A DNA stretch of 64,000 nt from Earliella scabrosa (Eukaryota > Basidiomycota > Agaricomycetes > Polyporales > Polyporaceae), in the NCBI GenBank assembly GCA_022605405.1, contig JABYQQ010000017.1:124001-188000 (forward strand). The letters are read 5' to 3'. The position numbers and the translations under genes were made by a program. Of the stretch, positions 11,931 to 24,050 are shown in pieces. The notes under the pieces were generated by a model. That model was given only the letters and a program-made list of their open reading frames with translations, did not search any database and had not been told where the DNA came from. Numbering within the stretch: the first letter of the stretch is position 1; the number at the start of each line of letters is the position of its first letter.

Positions 11931-14184
11931 GGCGGCCTCAGGTCCCCACGTCTCCGACCTCCAAGCTCGCGCAGGGCTGCCTGCGCTTCATGATACGTTT
12001 GGGGCGGTCTTGATTGGGAGCTTTGTTGGCCTCATGTACGCTTTACCTGCGATACTTCGTGAACCTATACTCACTCGTCGATGCCCAGGATGTACGGCCT
12101 CACCATTCACCAGTCGTTCCGATACTTCTCCATGTATCCTAAGGATGCACCCTTTCTGAAAGCAACGGTTCGTGGATTCTACATATATGTCGCCGATGCT
12201 GTAGTAATGGCCTATCGTCCAACTCAGGTCGTGCTCCTCCTGTACGACTCCTTCAACTCCCGTTAAAGTATGTTATCACGCAGCGTCAAGTCTCACAGAT
12301 ACTCTGCACACCGTGGAATGTCTCCACATCAAGTACGTAGGTTCAGATCCTCGTAGCAACAAGAAATTACTCAACTTGCGACTGTTAGCTACCACTACCT
12401 CGTTGCGAACTACTTCAACCCTCGTGCACTGCTCGACGGCGTCTGGTGAGTTGAATTTGATGGTGGGCAGCTTTCCCCCATGGTGCTGATATTCATTGCA
12501 GGTCTATCAGGGTACGGCGGTGCTGAGTCCTATCTGCTATCAAGGAACGCACTCTGACTATCCACTCGTCCTTCGTAGTTGCTGATACCGACAACAGTGA
12601 GTCTATCTGCCACGTCAGCTGTGTATTGTTCCTTCTACCGCTGATTTGATCTTGATTCCGTGACAGAGCTTCATGATGATGGTCATGCAGACGTGCGTGC
12701 TTCTATTCATTTTCTCTGTCACCGCGGCGAAAGTCACTGAAACCGTACTTCACAGATTCTATGCCAGAAGAGTGTATATGCGTAAGTAATCCTTCGCCTC
12801 TAGTTGATCGCCCATGCTAATGCCCCGTATAGTTAGATCGACGACTGGATATCTACATACTTTCATCCCCATTATTGCGGTGAGTAGTACTGGAAGGCAT
12901 TCTCTGAACCTATCTCACAAACGCCAGGCGTTGTCCATGATGTGCACCATGGGTATGTGCACGTCTTGAGAATACGGAACTTGTAGTGACAATGCACGAT
13001 TGCTGTCGCAGGGTTCTGTATCGGTGAGTAGTGTCACGTACAATCTACTGTGTAGCTGCAACGCTCATGATCAGTTCTCCAGCTGCAACAGTGGAAACGT
13101 ACGTCTCATTGACAGCGTCGTATCCATGTACCACACGTTCTGAACTCGCCCAAGGTTTATTCAAGTAACACTCCTTAAATGGCAGAAATTCACTGTACGC
13201 GGCTTCTGTCTTGTTCCATGCCGAATGCTAAGTAGCACCTAATCCGTCATAGTGGATCCTCTCGGGTATCTTCGGAAGTTCTGTCGCAACCGACATCATG
13301 CTCACTACAACACTCTTAATATACCTACGAAGCAACCGTACGGGCTACCGTCAGTGAGTATTCAATACCATCGTCACACAATCGACCAACCCTTATCACG
13401 CATGTAGAACCGACTCCGTGTTGAACATACTGACCGTGTATACCATCAACACTGGTACGTTCACTAGCACTCGGCGTAGGGTATTGCTAACAGTCTTGTT
13501 GTCCATGGTGGCTGTTGATAGGGTTGCTCACTAGGTAGGCTCCTATTCCCATGGATTGTTGTAGTTGAAGCACCATAACTCCTACTCCTCAGCACGTTGA
13601 GCTCCCTTGGATTTTTCTTCGTATGTCACTGCCATCGATTGGCGTATCCGCATACTAAAGTGAATCCAGGCCCTTATCCAGCCTGCAACTCTGGTATATG
13701 CCGCCGTGAGCATCCCGGCAACAAAGTGTACGAGCCGCCCCATGCTCCTCTGGCTATTTGCACTCGCTGATCACGACTCTGTAGCATACGCCATCTCAGT
13801 CTTGTCAATGTAGGTCTCGTTCCTCCCCCTTGCTCGCCGAGCGCTGATTATCGCACCCCTCCAACGTCTTCTCGCAGTCTCAACTCCCGGACCGTACTTC
13901 GGGATGTGCTGGGGGCTCCAGGCACAGACGACTTTGGCGCGTTTGGCATGCGCGTGCTGAGTCCTACGACACTCGCCGCCTCGCAGCGATCTCAACATAT
14001 GGCCCGCGACGACGACGGGCCTCAGGTGTGGGATGGGAACCCTACCACGATCATCGACATCAAGACCCGGAGTAGCAGCAAGGGGTCGCAGTCGCAGATC
14101 GTGGAACTCACCCGCGCGGAGGGGTCGTCGACGAGGAGCAGGAGCAGAGACGAGTTTGAGATGAAAACCCTGGAGGTGGCGTAG
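11931..14184 (+). CDS. DUF6534-family membrane protein, copy 4 (possible frameshift)
   Basis: From ATG 11931 the exons give LHDTFGAVLIGSFVGLM, MYGLTIHQSFRYFSMYPKDAPFLKAT, VVLLL, DTLHTVECLHI, YHYLVANYFNPRALLDGVW, FYARRVYM, LRSTTGYLHTFIPIIA, WILSGIFGSSVATDIMLTTTLLIYLRSNRTGYR, TDSVLNILTVYTINTG, ALIQPATLVYAAV, AYAISVLS and LNSRTVLRDVLG. A polar tail ends in DEFEMKTLEVA. The 14-nt (12228-12241) and 10-nt (12502-12511) micro-exons are present. The oddity is the junction between the 14-nt exon and the DTLHTVE exon: no canonical pair of splice sites keeps the frame, whereas copy 8 joins cleanly. A small insertion near 12275-12296 may have shifted the frame. The rest, including the last long exon (13889-14184), looks intact. 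About 17-18 exons; function unknown. Confidence 0.65.
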
Positions 14185-15828
14185 CCTGTAAGATCGTCGA
14201 CGCCTTGCTCAAGCTTTGTACCTCGTAGCCTGAAGGTCTGTCCGTCGGTGAAGTTCGTCACTATCCCTCGCTAGGCACCCATTTGGCTATGTCAGAAGTT
14301 GTTCCTTCTGACCACATGCTGCAACGCGTTGACTGTCACCTTTCGATTGTTGAGCAACTGGCCATGGTGGTACATAGCTCGGCCCGCCCGGGTGGCGTTG
14401 CCGAGATCGAAGGCGCCCATGACGGGACCCCGGACAGTTGTATCCATCGCCAGCGCACAGACTGCATCTGTCTTTAGACTGCTATCTACGCATGAGATTA
14501 TATCTCGGCTTCAAAAGCCACGTCGCTACACTGCTCATCATGCGCGACTGTCTGATTCTCGTCCATGATGATCTAATCCGAGTTGCCCACACTTCGGTAG
14601 GTGTTTCCCGCCCGTCGTCCCGATTCGGAGCTTCTATACTGAACTTGGGTCCCAGGTTGCCCAGGTTGTATGTAGCCTGCCATAGCTACCTATCGGAATG
14701 GCATATCCGCCTTCTCATGACATGTACGTTGAGCTCATTTACGTCCTGAGGCGGACAATAATGTTCCACATCCAGCCGCAGGCACGCTTCTCGTCAGCGG
14801 GAACCCGCGTTATGCTCTCTTCTCCAGGCGAGGATCCAACTTGTGGTGAACGGTGAACGCGCCTCACCCGACCCAAACACCGCGTCTTGTGACGAACATC
14901 TATCTCAGGCTTGTGGCCTCAGTAGTTCTCTGTGAGTAAGTCTTCACTCGTTGGCTCCCACAATGGGAGCAAAAGTCTTCGTCAACGCCCACACTCGTCG
15001 GGTTCTCAGGACTAATACCCAAGTGAGTGCGGCTACTCGAGTTTCGCAGGAGAACTTCTATTGACATAGTGTTCTCAACAGCCACCAACGAAAACGGTCG
15101 ACTGCACCATGCCGGACTGTCGCGCCACAGAGATATGCGAGCTAAGAATACGCTCCTGCATCTTCACTCTCAAGTCAGATCTTCAACTCTACGTTCGGCA
15201 GCTCCTCGCAAGTATATCAACACCATCATGGCATCCCATCGACGACGTTCGACACATCGCGCACGAACTCAAAGGTCAAGAACAGCCGGAAGAACAGTCG
15301 CCGCCTTCTCCAGGCGCGGCGCACGGCGTACAGCGATTTGAGTTTGACAGGCGCGTGCGACTCGCGGCCAAAGAGCGACGAGAAACGCACCCAATGCCCA
15401 TGGATTGATGCTCCCGCCCCCTCGAGACTTCCGGACTTCCCTTCCCAAAGGTCTCCGCGATTCGCGCACTAGGCACCTCCCGCGCTTCTCGCGAGACTCG
15501 CCTTCCTTGCACGCAGTCTCATTGCTCGATTATCGAACAGCCAACCTTCGCGCGGATGTCTCTGTTGGGCAGCAGTGACACCTCGTGGGGACTAGCGCTC
15601 GCGGGGCTCGAGAGGAGGACGGTACATATGCGCTTCAGGAGTATCTAGCGCGTGCAGTCTTCTCATACCCTCGGCAATCGCGCCTCGTGCACGCTCCTGT
15701 ACGTCTTCCATCCTCTCTGTATTGTTGTCTATCCGTGGCTAACACTCTGTTCTCTGTTATAGCCCAATACAGAGCTCGAGAGCGACACCTTCACATCCAG
15801 CAAATCCTCCAGTAGTCGACCCGACACG
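14185..15828. other. intergenic with a possible DUF6534 scrap
   Basis: No gene could be built in this 1.6-kb stretch. At about 14960-14995 a plus-strand frame reads PTMGAKVFVNAHTRR, resembling the LPKLYVNSLLA segment near the end of DUF6534 proteins, but no other family block is found around it. It may be a remnant. The final 100 bp should hold the promoter and leader of copy 5. Confidence 0.3.
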
Positions 15829-18082
15829 ATGGCGGCCAACATGACAATGCCCATGCCCATACCCACTGAGGAGGAGCAGGCCAAGGCGATCCTCGCGGCC
15901 ATCGACAAGGGCGCCACCATCGGTGTCGCCTACCTTGGTGTCGCTATCTCGTCCATGTGCGCTTCGCCTCAGCTGCTTCATGTGTTGGTCAGAGCGCTGA
16001 CGGTGGGACAGGATCTACGGTGTAACCTGCATCCAGACGTTCCAGTACTACCGCTCCGAGAAGGCCAAGACGGACATGTCCTTCCTCCGCGCGATCGTAC
16101 GTTCTCTGTCTTAATCGTCCAGGCGACGCGTCGGTACTCACTTTCGTCTGTCTGATCACTAGGTCGGCGCTCTTTGGTAAGTGCACTTGCAGCTTGGGCT
16201 CTTCCGCGCTCGGGCTGGAGCTGACGAGCGGATTGCCTGCAGGACTCTCGACACGGTTCACCAGGCGCTGATCATAGAGATCGCGTATCACTACCTGGTG
16301 ACGAACTACGCGAACCCCTTCGCGCTCACCCGCACTGTGTGGTACGTGCCTCCGCCGCTCTGTCAATGCTGGTAGCGGTGCTCATGATGTGGTTGTGTGG
16401 TGACAGGAGTATCCCGGCAAGTGTTTCCCTGTGCTCTCGCTCGGTGGGGTCTCTCTGTTCATATCGGCTCTCTCGGGCTTCGTCGGGACCAGACTGAGAT
16501 CATTATCAACGTGAGTGGTATCAATGTGGAATGGTTCAGAGCAAGATGTTGACGATACACGTCCGCAGGCGGTCATCGCCTTCGTCGTCGAGACGTGCGT
16601 ATGGGTGGAACGGGCTGAGCTCGAATGGGCGGTGGAGATGCTGACCCTCGCTGTGTTTGTAGGTTCTTCGTCATGCGCATCTGGAAACGTACGTTCCGTG
16701 GCCCTATTGAACCCCATTCGTCAGACGGGATAGCGCTGACTGACGATCTGACTTGATTGATGATAGTGAGCAGGAACCAATTCGTCACCGGTGCATGCGT
16801 GAGCATTCCCTTTAGTGTCGTGCGTGCTCGAGCGGTGATTGACCGAGATCTGCATCAATTGCAGATGCTATTCACGATTGCTCATCTGAGTGCGTACATG
16901 CGACACTCTCTTCAGTGCTGTCCGAAGCTGATCTGCACCATCTGAATGCAGCAATGAACCTGGGTACGTTTACATCACTCAGTGTACTCATGAACGGTCA
17001 TACGTGCTTACCCGAAGACCGACGTAGTGTTCCCAATCCGAGTGTACGCGACGTGCATGATTGACCCAAGTCATAGGATGCACTGACATTGTGACTGCTA
17101 GCTTCCACTATCCCGTCTTGCAGGAGGCCGAAACTAAGCTCAAGGTGCGCTGCTCGTTGTTGTTCCATCCACGCTCCACTGATAACTGGCATTCCGACAT
17201 GGTAGTCGACCGGCTCCTCGGGGCTCGGGGTCGCCGTGGTCGCGGATGTCTCCATCTCTATTGCCATGGTGTGGTATCTCCGCCGGGGGAAGACGGGTCT
17301 GCGAAGGTAAGCGTGTCGTTCTGCCTCCACGTAAGGGCGTGTTGACGAGCTCGATGATCCAGGTCGGACGACATGATCGAGCGACTTGTGATTCTGACGA
17401 TTACCACTGGTCTGCTGACGACGTGAGTCCTGTCCTTCGAAGACCTTTCAGACTCGCGGAGGGCTGACTGCCTCGCACGCAGGCTTTTCGTGATTGCGAA
17501 CCTCATCGCGGTGCGTCTGACGTCTAGCGCGATGCCTCGGGATGACTTTTGCTGACACGCGTCGATACGGCTTCGTATACGCCTGTAGTACCTGGCCGCG
17601 CCGGACCAGTTGTACAATCTATTCTTCAACTTCATGCTCGGAAAGCGTACGTCCCTCCTCTTTAATCCAGTCCCTTGTGTCCGGAGAGCTGAGAATGTTT
17701 ACATCGACAGTGTACATCAACGCGCTTCTGACATCGTAAGTTACACCGCCCACGTCCACATCGACGTCCGTCTTAGCCCTGACCCATGCATCCTCTTGCG
17801 TTAATCGCTGCATTCCCACTCGTGATTTCCACGGTGCGCCCGAAATAGGCTCAACTCGCGCACGTTTGTCCGCGGCGACAACGGCACGTCCGTGCACGTC
17901 AACTCGATGCCGCTCTCGACGTTCCAGGCGGAGCGCGGCGACCGCGTCGGCGCCACGGGCTTCACGATGTCCAGCAACGGGAGCACGCTCGCGGTGGGTA
18001 CTTCGTCTAATAGAGCAGACTGTGCTTTTACTGACAATTGGGTGCCCAGGTGAATGACAACAAGGCCGCGTGTGTTGTCTGA
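15829..18082 (+). CDS. DUF6534-family membrane protein, copy 5
   Basis: This is one of the two best-preserved DUF6534 genes here. From ATG 15829 it reads DKGATIGVAYLGVAISS, YGVTCIQTFQYYRSEKAKTD, the 14-nt exon VGALW (16163-16176), LDTVHQALIIEIAYHYLVTNYANPF, the 10-nt exon SIP (16407-16416), TEIIIN, AVIAFVVET, FFVMRIWK, LSRNQFVTGAC, FHYPVLQEAETKLK, GVAVVADVSISIAMVWYL, RSDDMIERLVILTITTGLLTT, LFVIANLIA, YLAAPDQLYNLFFNFMLGK, VYINALLTS and LNSRTFVRGDNG. A last small exon, VNDNKAACVV, ends at 18082. The family's seven hydrophobic segments are present and a cytosolic polar tail follows. The intron after the 10-nt exon starts with GC instead of GT. It is closely similar to copy 6 at 50321 and more GC-rich than copies 1-4. 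Function unknown. Confidence 0.82.
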
Positions 18083-19170
18083 GGACAGCTTCCCAGGGCG
18101 AGGAGGCCTACTAGGAGGGGCTGGGCTTGTGCTGACAATGAAGGAACATTCCGTATGACCGTGACGTGCTCGAGGTTTGGAGATCCGTTGGTAGACTCTG
18201 GTGACCGTGTATGTCGGGCATCCGCAAGGCTGGACAATGCTAAGTGTTGCCTGTTTGACTTTCAGATCCTCGCCGATCTGCGCGGGGACGAAGGGGTCGC
18301 CTGAAAGGAGCAGTCGCCGAGCTTCAATCTGGTAATTATGGATATTTCCTGCCTCCACGGCCGTACTGGTTAGACGTATGTCTGGAATATTATTCCATCG
18401 CCCGCTCTGACGCAGACGACTCGTGGAGATGTGATGTCGCCACCATGGGGCCCCCGACCAGCCCGAACGAAGGGGGTGGAGATCGGGTCGCGCTTACTGT
18501 GTAACTCGGATGGAATCCCTCCTGGTACTCTTCACAGATAGCGGGCAGCTGTCCCTGTTTCGGTCAGTGCAGAAGGTGCGGTCGAGTTGCGGCCAGAAGC
18601 TGAGCGCGGAGACCGCCGCAGGTGGCGGTGCTTACATAATCCCGCCGCACTGAGTCCGACCGAAGGCCAGGCTGCCACGTCTTCTTGACCTGGGACGACA
18701 TCGTCGGAGGTGAGCACAGAACACGGTCATCTGACAGTACTGCTGCGATGTCTTGCTTCCGTATGTGCTATGAGAGCGGCGTCGGGGGACCCGGATGAGA
18801 CTGAGGGGTGACCGCGCGGGCACACGTCGAGCGCGAGCAGTCCGCGCGTGCCGTGCTTTCGTGATATTCTCTGCCAAAGGCTGCTGTCAAACTCTCTCCG
18901 GCTCCTTCTTCATTGATTATCATGCGCATCCGCAGGTCACTTGAGAGTCAGAACCCTCGCCCAGGCTGGAGGATTGGCTCAGCGCCCGAAAGGCTCGCTG
19001 CACAGCCCATTTAGTCCATCTCCCTGCACTCGGCTATTCCCTGCCCGCTCCAGAAGAGCGTGCGAGGAAACCATATCTATATCCGCTGCGGCTGCTGGTC
19101 TGTGCGTGCCCGTCTTCGGCCCCGACGCTCTATACCCCACTGTCCTTTCTCTCCTACTCCTACCGCCACC
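18083..19170. other. intergenic, upstream of the dehydrogenase
   Basis: This kilobase lies between DUF6534 copy 5 and the oxidoreductase, both on the plus strand. It should hold the terminator of the first and the promoter of the second. Overlapping minus-strand frames at 17801-18358 are antisense shadows of copy 5. Confidence 0.35.
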
Positions 19171-21056
19171 ATGCAGCGTATGCGAATGGTCAGTCCCTTG
19201 TTGTTACTGCATCTTGTCCTCTCAGCTAATCTTTCACCATAGACGAAGAACCCACCTATTGCCGCTAAGGCGTCAAACCCTCTACGGTTCGGCATGCTGG
19301 GCGCAGCCCGTATTGGCCCCGACGCACTCCTCACCCCCGCCAAGAGCCATGCCGACGTGGTCGTCTCCGCGGTCGCGTGCAGAGACAAAACACGGGGTGA
19401 GAAGTACGCCCAGACGCATGGAATCGCTCGTGTTTACAGCGGAGGCAAGTCCTATCAAGGTGAGCACGTGTGCGCGATTCCTGTTGACCTGTCGCTCATG
19501 TATTGGATGACTGACCTACAGAGCTGGTGGACGACAAGGAGATCGACGCAGTCTACATTGCGGTGCGTACGCACCTTGAGCACACATGGCCACAGCCACT
19601 GATACCCACAGAGCTTCCGAACGGGCTCCATTATGAGTGGACGATGCGCTCTATTGAGGCAGGCAAGCATGTCCTGGTTGAGAAGCCCATCGCCGACACT
19701 GCGGATGAGGTGCGCAAGATCTTTGCGTTTGCACAGAAGAGAGGCGTGGTTGTTCTTGAAGCAGTTCACTTCCCGTGAGTCCACTCCTCCGTTTCCGACC
19801 TTGTCCGCCCTCATGTCAGGGCGCTTCGCAGGTTCCATCCTGCATCACAGCGCGTCAAGGCGATCATCGACAGTGGCGAGCTCGGGAAGGTGAAGAGCAT
19901 CGTGGCAGAGTTTGCTGTCCCCAGTCTTCTTTCGCCCCTCTTCTTCGTCAAGGATGACATTCGGTACTCGTACGATCTCGGAGGCGGCTGCACGATGGAC
20001 ATGGGAGGTAAGTTGACCCACATCCCTCCCATTCCTCCTTGGCGCGTCGCGCTCTCCCGTCCCCTTCGAGCGTGCACACGCATGTCTCATACATTTTTCC
20101 CTCTGTCCAGTCTACCCCCTCGGTGCAATACGCTACCTCGCTGGCGCAGACAAGACCGCCGTCGAGATCACGAACGCGCACGCCGAGCCCATCCCCTCAG
20201 ACCCGAAGCGCGTCGACCGCGGCATGCACGTCTCGTACGCCCTGCCCGACTCGATCACAGCCGAGTCCTATGTCGACTTCTCGATGCCCGGCTGGGGCCC
20301 GTTCGGGCTCCTGCCCCGGATGCCAAAGCTGAGCGCGGTCGTGAAGCTCGAGGGCGGCGAGATCGAGTACTACAATTACCCGCTTGCGGGCTCGTACCAC
20401 TATATCAAGGTCAAGCCGAAGAAGGGTTCAGGGCGCACGGAGAGGGCGTATAAGCATGCGGATGGGAGCGGGGAAGCGTGGTGGACGTCGTGAGTGTGCT
20501 CCCTTCTTATATCCAATTTCCTTTCTACTACATCTCTGTACATGGCGTTACTGCCTCCTACCTTTTCTATCTCTGCAAGCCCCGCCTACGCCCTCCTCTC
20601 CTCTCCTCTTCTTCCTCCTCATCGCATCCCCGTCCTTCGCATTCTCGTCCTTCGCATTCTCGTCCTTCGCATTCTTCTCTCTTGTGCAGCTACATGGTCA
20701 TCCTAGAGACACAAACCTGAACTGACAACGTGTCCTCGCTGCGCACAGTTACCGCTACCAGCTCGAAGCATTCGTGGACAAGGTTCGCGGCCGCACCCCG
20801 CAGTACTGGTTCGAGCCGGAGATGTCGATCTCGCAGCTTGAATGCGTCGATCGGACGTACGCCAAGGTAAGCTTCGACTGCCCACGTCCCTGACGTCAAT
20901 CTGGCGTTGTGCTGATCATCCTCGTTTCTTTCCCTCTGCCTATCATTCATACATTGCTTGACCGCTGCGCAGGCTGGCCTTCCTCCGCGAATCTCATCGA
21001 CTTACGTCGTCGACATCGAGGGCCCTCCGCCTCCGCCTGTAGCCCCTGACGCATGA
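19171..21056 (+). CDS. Gfo/Idh/MocA-family NAD(P)-dependent oxidoreductase
   Basis: Members of this family oxidise sugars or sugar-like alcohols. Fungal proteins of this type are usually annotated D-xylose 1-dehydrogenase (NADP+) or dihydrodiol dehydrogenase. Eight exons (19171-19188, 19243-19459, 19522-19562, 19614-19774, 19832-20007, 20111-20489, 20749-20866, 20973-21056) join in frame to give 397 residues. The Rossmann dinucleotide loop is FGMLGAARIGP at about 22-32. The family's EKP motif, with its active-site lysine, is VLVEKPI at about 113-118 (Lys116). GELGKVKSIVAEF and YDLGGGCTMDMGVYPLGAIRYL follow, the latter typical of the C-terminal substrate domain. The ATG at 19171 was chosen because it puts a normal N terminus before the loop; the alternative ATG at 19294 would cut off strand one. 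The 259-bp sixth intron carries a 15-bp tandem repeat. Confidence 0.85.
20631..20675. repeat. three perfect copies of a 15-bp unit inside an intron
   Basis: The unit CGTCCTTCGCATTCT occurs three times head to tail, preceded by a TCCTCC-rich tract. It lies within the 259-bp intron of the Gfo/Idh/MocA gene, which is unusually long for this window. The repeat probably accounts for the extra length. Confidence 0.9.
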
Positions 21057-21454
21057 GGCCGCGGGGCCTTGCATCGGAGCTCCGTAGTGGAGGTAGTCTC
21101 GTTTGGGTTTCAGTCAGGGGCCCTCGTCTCATGCTGTGTTCCAATGTTTTCTTGTGTTGTGTCTCATGGGAAGCTGTGTATTTGATCGGTTATCGGTCTT
21201 GGAACTGCGGATCAAAACGTGCCCTTGGTATGTTTGTGTGAACTGTCCGTCCCCGGTCACGCCGGTGGTGTTGAACGCGGATTGGCATTAGAAGGTATTA
21301 TTACTATTATATCGAACCTAGGTCCCGGGAACTCGTCACGGCATACACTGTATGCTAGTCTTGATTCTTGAAACGCCAGAGTAGCCGACGCATGCGTCGT
21401 AAGTATAAAGAACATAACGAAGCGCTGCACTGTGTAGACAACAACCCCCGGAGC
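21057..21454. other. 3' flanking region between converging genes
   Basis: The oxidoreductase ends at 21056 and the unrecognised minus-strand gene ends at 21455. Nothing else is evident in the gap. Confidence 0.35.
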
Positions 21455-22482
21455 CTATTGAACCATGTAGGCAAACTGCGGCTGGACGCTCGCTTTGCTG
21501 ACAATCGTCACTTCCGCAAGGACAACTCTGCTGAGCGGTATGTCCTCGTCGTACACTTTGATCACTTGAGATTGACCCTGTCCAGTCGAATGGCCTGAGC
21601 AAGAGGGAATCAACGAGGACAACTTGAACGGGTACGTACCAGGGCCTTCTTGAGCTCGTTCACAACATGCCCCGCGAGGTTGAGGCGAGTGATATTGCAT
21701 GCTATTCCTCTCTGGCTCTTCCATAGGGCGATTTGCTTTGATTCTGCATGGGCGTACCCCGGAAGCTGTGACCGAACCATGATATTAGCCGAAGGCCCGT
21801 ATGTTTTGAGTGCAAGACCTTACGTGTGTATGTATCTGGAACTTCCTGGGCGACTCCAACTTATCCCCATCAGAGTTGTACAGGAGGTGCATGTTGTTGA
21901 CAAATGCTTCTTCAAGAGCATTCGCGAAGTTGCCTCTCTCGGCGTCGTCTAGTCGAACGTTATCGAACTTAACCGACATGTTCGAGGACCAAGAAGGGAC
22001 GCGCTGCGTGCCTCGGTGAACTCTCTGAGGTATAAGCTAGGGCAGAAGAATTTCAGGTTAGACAGATGTGGCCATACCCACATCGACGGGAGACCTCACC
22101 CGCAAGCCAAGAGCGGGCGCTGGTTCCAGTCGTGGGGGGCTACTCTCCGGGAGTGTTGTCCGCCTCATCGGGCCGACCTGGATGAGAGTCAATAACCACT
22201 ATTCATTACCTAGAGCATGACTCACAACATTCGCCGTGAAGCCTGCGTTGTTGTATGGCTGCCAGCCCGTGTCTGTTCGGACATGGGTGATCATTTCCGT
22301 GTTGTCGACTATGTTGTGAACGACGGTGAAACTCCCCACAGGACAGCAGTCTCTGATGGTCTACCCAGATGTGTGAGCGTTCCGTACTTTCTGGCTAGAG
22401 TCAATCCCAATACTGACCTCTATGTACGGGTACTGAATATCACCCAGGGATTCATCGAATCTATGGGAGTGCCGTCTGTTGT
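21455..22482 (-). CDS. unrecognised multi-exon gene, 3' part
   Basis: Six minus-strand exons (22418-22482, 22226-22360, 22100-22177, 21824-22036, 21640-21765, 21455-21577) have good splice sites. The five introns between them all fall in phase 0 and leave one open frame. Readable segments include FDESLGDIQYPYIE, GSFTVVHNIVDNTEMITH, RTDTGWQPYNNAGFTAN, SVKFDNVRLDDAERGNF, EEAFVNNMHLLYNSDGD and IKVYDEDIPLSRVVLAE, ending YMVQ. I do not recognise a family, and no membrane helix or signal peptide is obvious in this part. The 5' end was not found. Exon-like fragments continue upstream (22.6-23.0 kb), so the true gene may begin further right. If the upstream exons are wrong, an internal ATG at 21979 would still give a 134-residue protein. 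I infer a real gene from phase consistency, not homology. Confidence 0.4.
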
Positions 22483-23135
22483 CTGGGCTGATATAATAGA
22501 CGGAATAGATGTGAGTGGACTCCATTGCTTGAGTCGTGCGAGGGAGGTAAACCTGAGGCTTGAGCCCGTGGCCTGAGAGATGGCGATCCTTTTATTCTTC
22601 TCGCTCCTTCATACTCGGACCTGAGTTTATGTCTGTCAGGAGTCACTGCCAGGATCATAGTTATCCTACCATCCACAATACAGTACCTGCTTTCGGGCAG
22701 TCCTAACACCGGACAGCAAACTCGATGCCCAATTTAGTAAGATAGCTCCCAAGAGCCTGAACGCGAGCGCGAGGCAGTGATGCTACCATCTGGCTGCGCG
22801 CGTTTATTTAGGGAGAGATTCCAGGTAACAGGTAAGCTACGCTGTCACCCATGTCCAGGCTCCAAGGTGAAGTTGCGATTTATCGGAGGGTACGCAGGAG
22901 GGTTAATCTAGAGTCTGAGATACATACGTGCAATGATTGGCGACACGTTCCTGATTGGGTGTCTACCACCACTGTAGAACAAATACGTACGCTCCAATCA
23001 CTGCGGTAAATCTACAGAATAGTTGCCAGCAAGCCGTACTACATTGATACTGATGATCTTTGAGAGATTCACTAGCGAGAAGTTGTAGGGATGAGTGCGG
23101 GGAAGATGCTCACCAATCGGAAGACGGAAGTTGCG

Positions 23136-23804
23136 TCAGACATAGCATCCGTATGTCCGGTCGTCGGGAATGCGGGCGCTGGAAGAGAGAGGGGTATGCA
23201 CAGTACATGATGCAGTGCGTGTGGATACCTGGTCCCACTTGCTTCCCCGCTGTCTCGCCGTCGATGTTATTGGTGACATATCTAACTCATTGACATATGA
23301 ATTACGTCCCTCAGTTACTCGCAGGAAACTCTGCTCTGGTATTACTCGCCGGTGTGACTGCTGCATACACGTCGTGATGTTAATTACCGGGAACCCAATG
23401 CACTACTTACTCACCAGGAACTGCGTCTCACGACTTCCACGATAGCTACCGCACCCCCGCAAAGACTCCATAATTTCATGAGGGAGATTAATTCTATAGT
23501 AATGCCGACTTGTGAGTACGCAGACTTGATCTACCCCATGGACCCCATCTGCCCACCATGACTTCTTTGCACTGACTTTCACACCGGTACCGCCCGATCC
23601 CGACAGATCCACTGTTTCTTCCAACCGCCCCACACTGATATGACTTGACCAGGCCCAGGAGTCTTTGTCGTTGCGATATTCTGGTACGTATGCTGTACAC
23701 AGCTCAACATAGATACTCTGAGCTCTAATCGATGGACGCTGGCTAAACATATCCAGCTCAGGATTTGGAATTCCTGGGGATAGTACTCCCACGAGTGTGG
23801 ACAT
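23136..23804 (-). CDS. unrecognised two-exon open frame
   Basis: From ATG 23804 an open exon of 130 codons runs to 23415. It is joined in phase 0 over a 54-bp GTGAGT...CAG intron to 23136-23360 (74 codons plus stop), giving 204 residues. Segments include PGIPNPELDMFSQRPSIRAQ, VELCTAYVPEYRNDKDSW and HYYRINLPHEIMES. I recognise no domain. It lies directly upstream, on the same strand, of the unrecognised exons at 21455-22482, and the two could be one gene. Support is only the length of open frame and the splice signals. Confidence 0.27.
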
Positions 23805-23952
23805 TCGTTGTAATTGCTTCTCTGCGCAGTCGGGCTGTTCTGCCGCGCGGGATGCATTAGCCCATCCGGACTCTCGGGTGTGGGAGATATGTCATCTAGC
23901 AGCGCACTGGCAAGGTCCTTCGTAGCCGCCAGCTTCCTCGGCAATGTCATAC

Positions 23953-23992
23953 GCTTCCTTGTCTATACGCCGGTTGTTTCTCCTCCATGTAG
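23953..23992. repeat. 40-bp dispersed rep, left copy
   Basis: This 40-bp block starts GCTTCCTTGTCTATACGCCG and ends in a CCATGTAG. It recurs in the same orientation at 29531-29570 with two differences. Weaker similarity extends to both sides. No flanking gene is shared, so it looks like a fragment of a dispersed repeat or of a duplicated gene. Confidence 0.75.
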
Positions 23993-24050
23993 GTGGACTA
24001 CATGCATCGCATCCTCCTCCCGCATGAGCATCACGCGCCCATTGAAATGA

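Noticed and set aside
14960..14995. Ninth DUF6534 gene
   Set aside because: Only one short block (AKVFVNA) resembles the family; surrounding blocks are missing.
18050..18082. Possible CaaX prenylation motif at the end of DUF6534 copy 5
   Set aside because: The protein ends Ala-Cys-Val-Val; the cysteine is third, not fourth, from the end.
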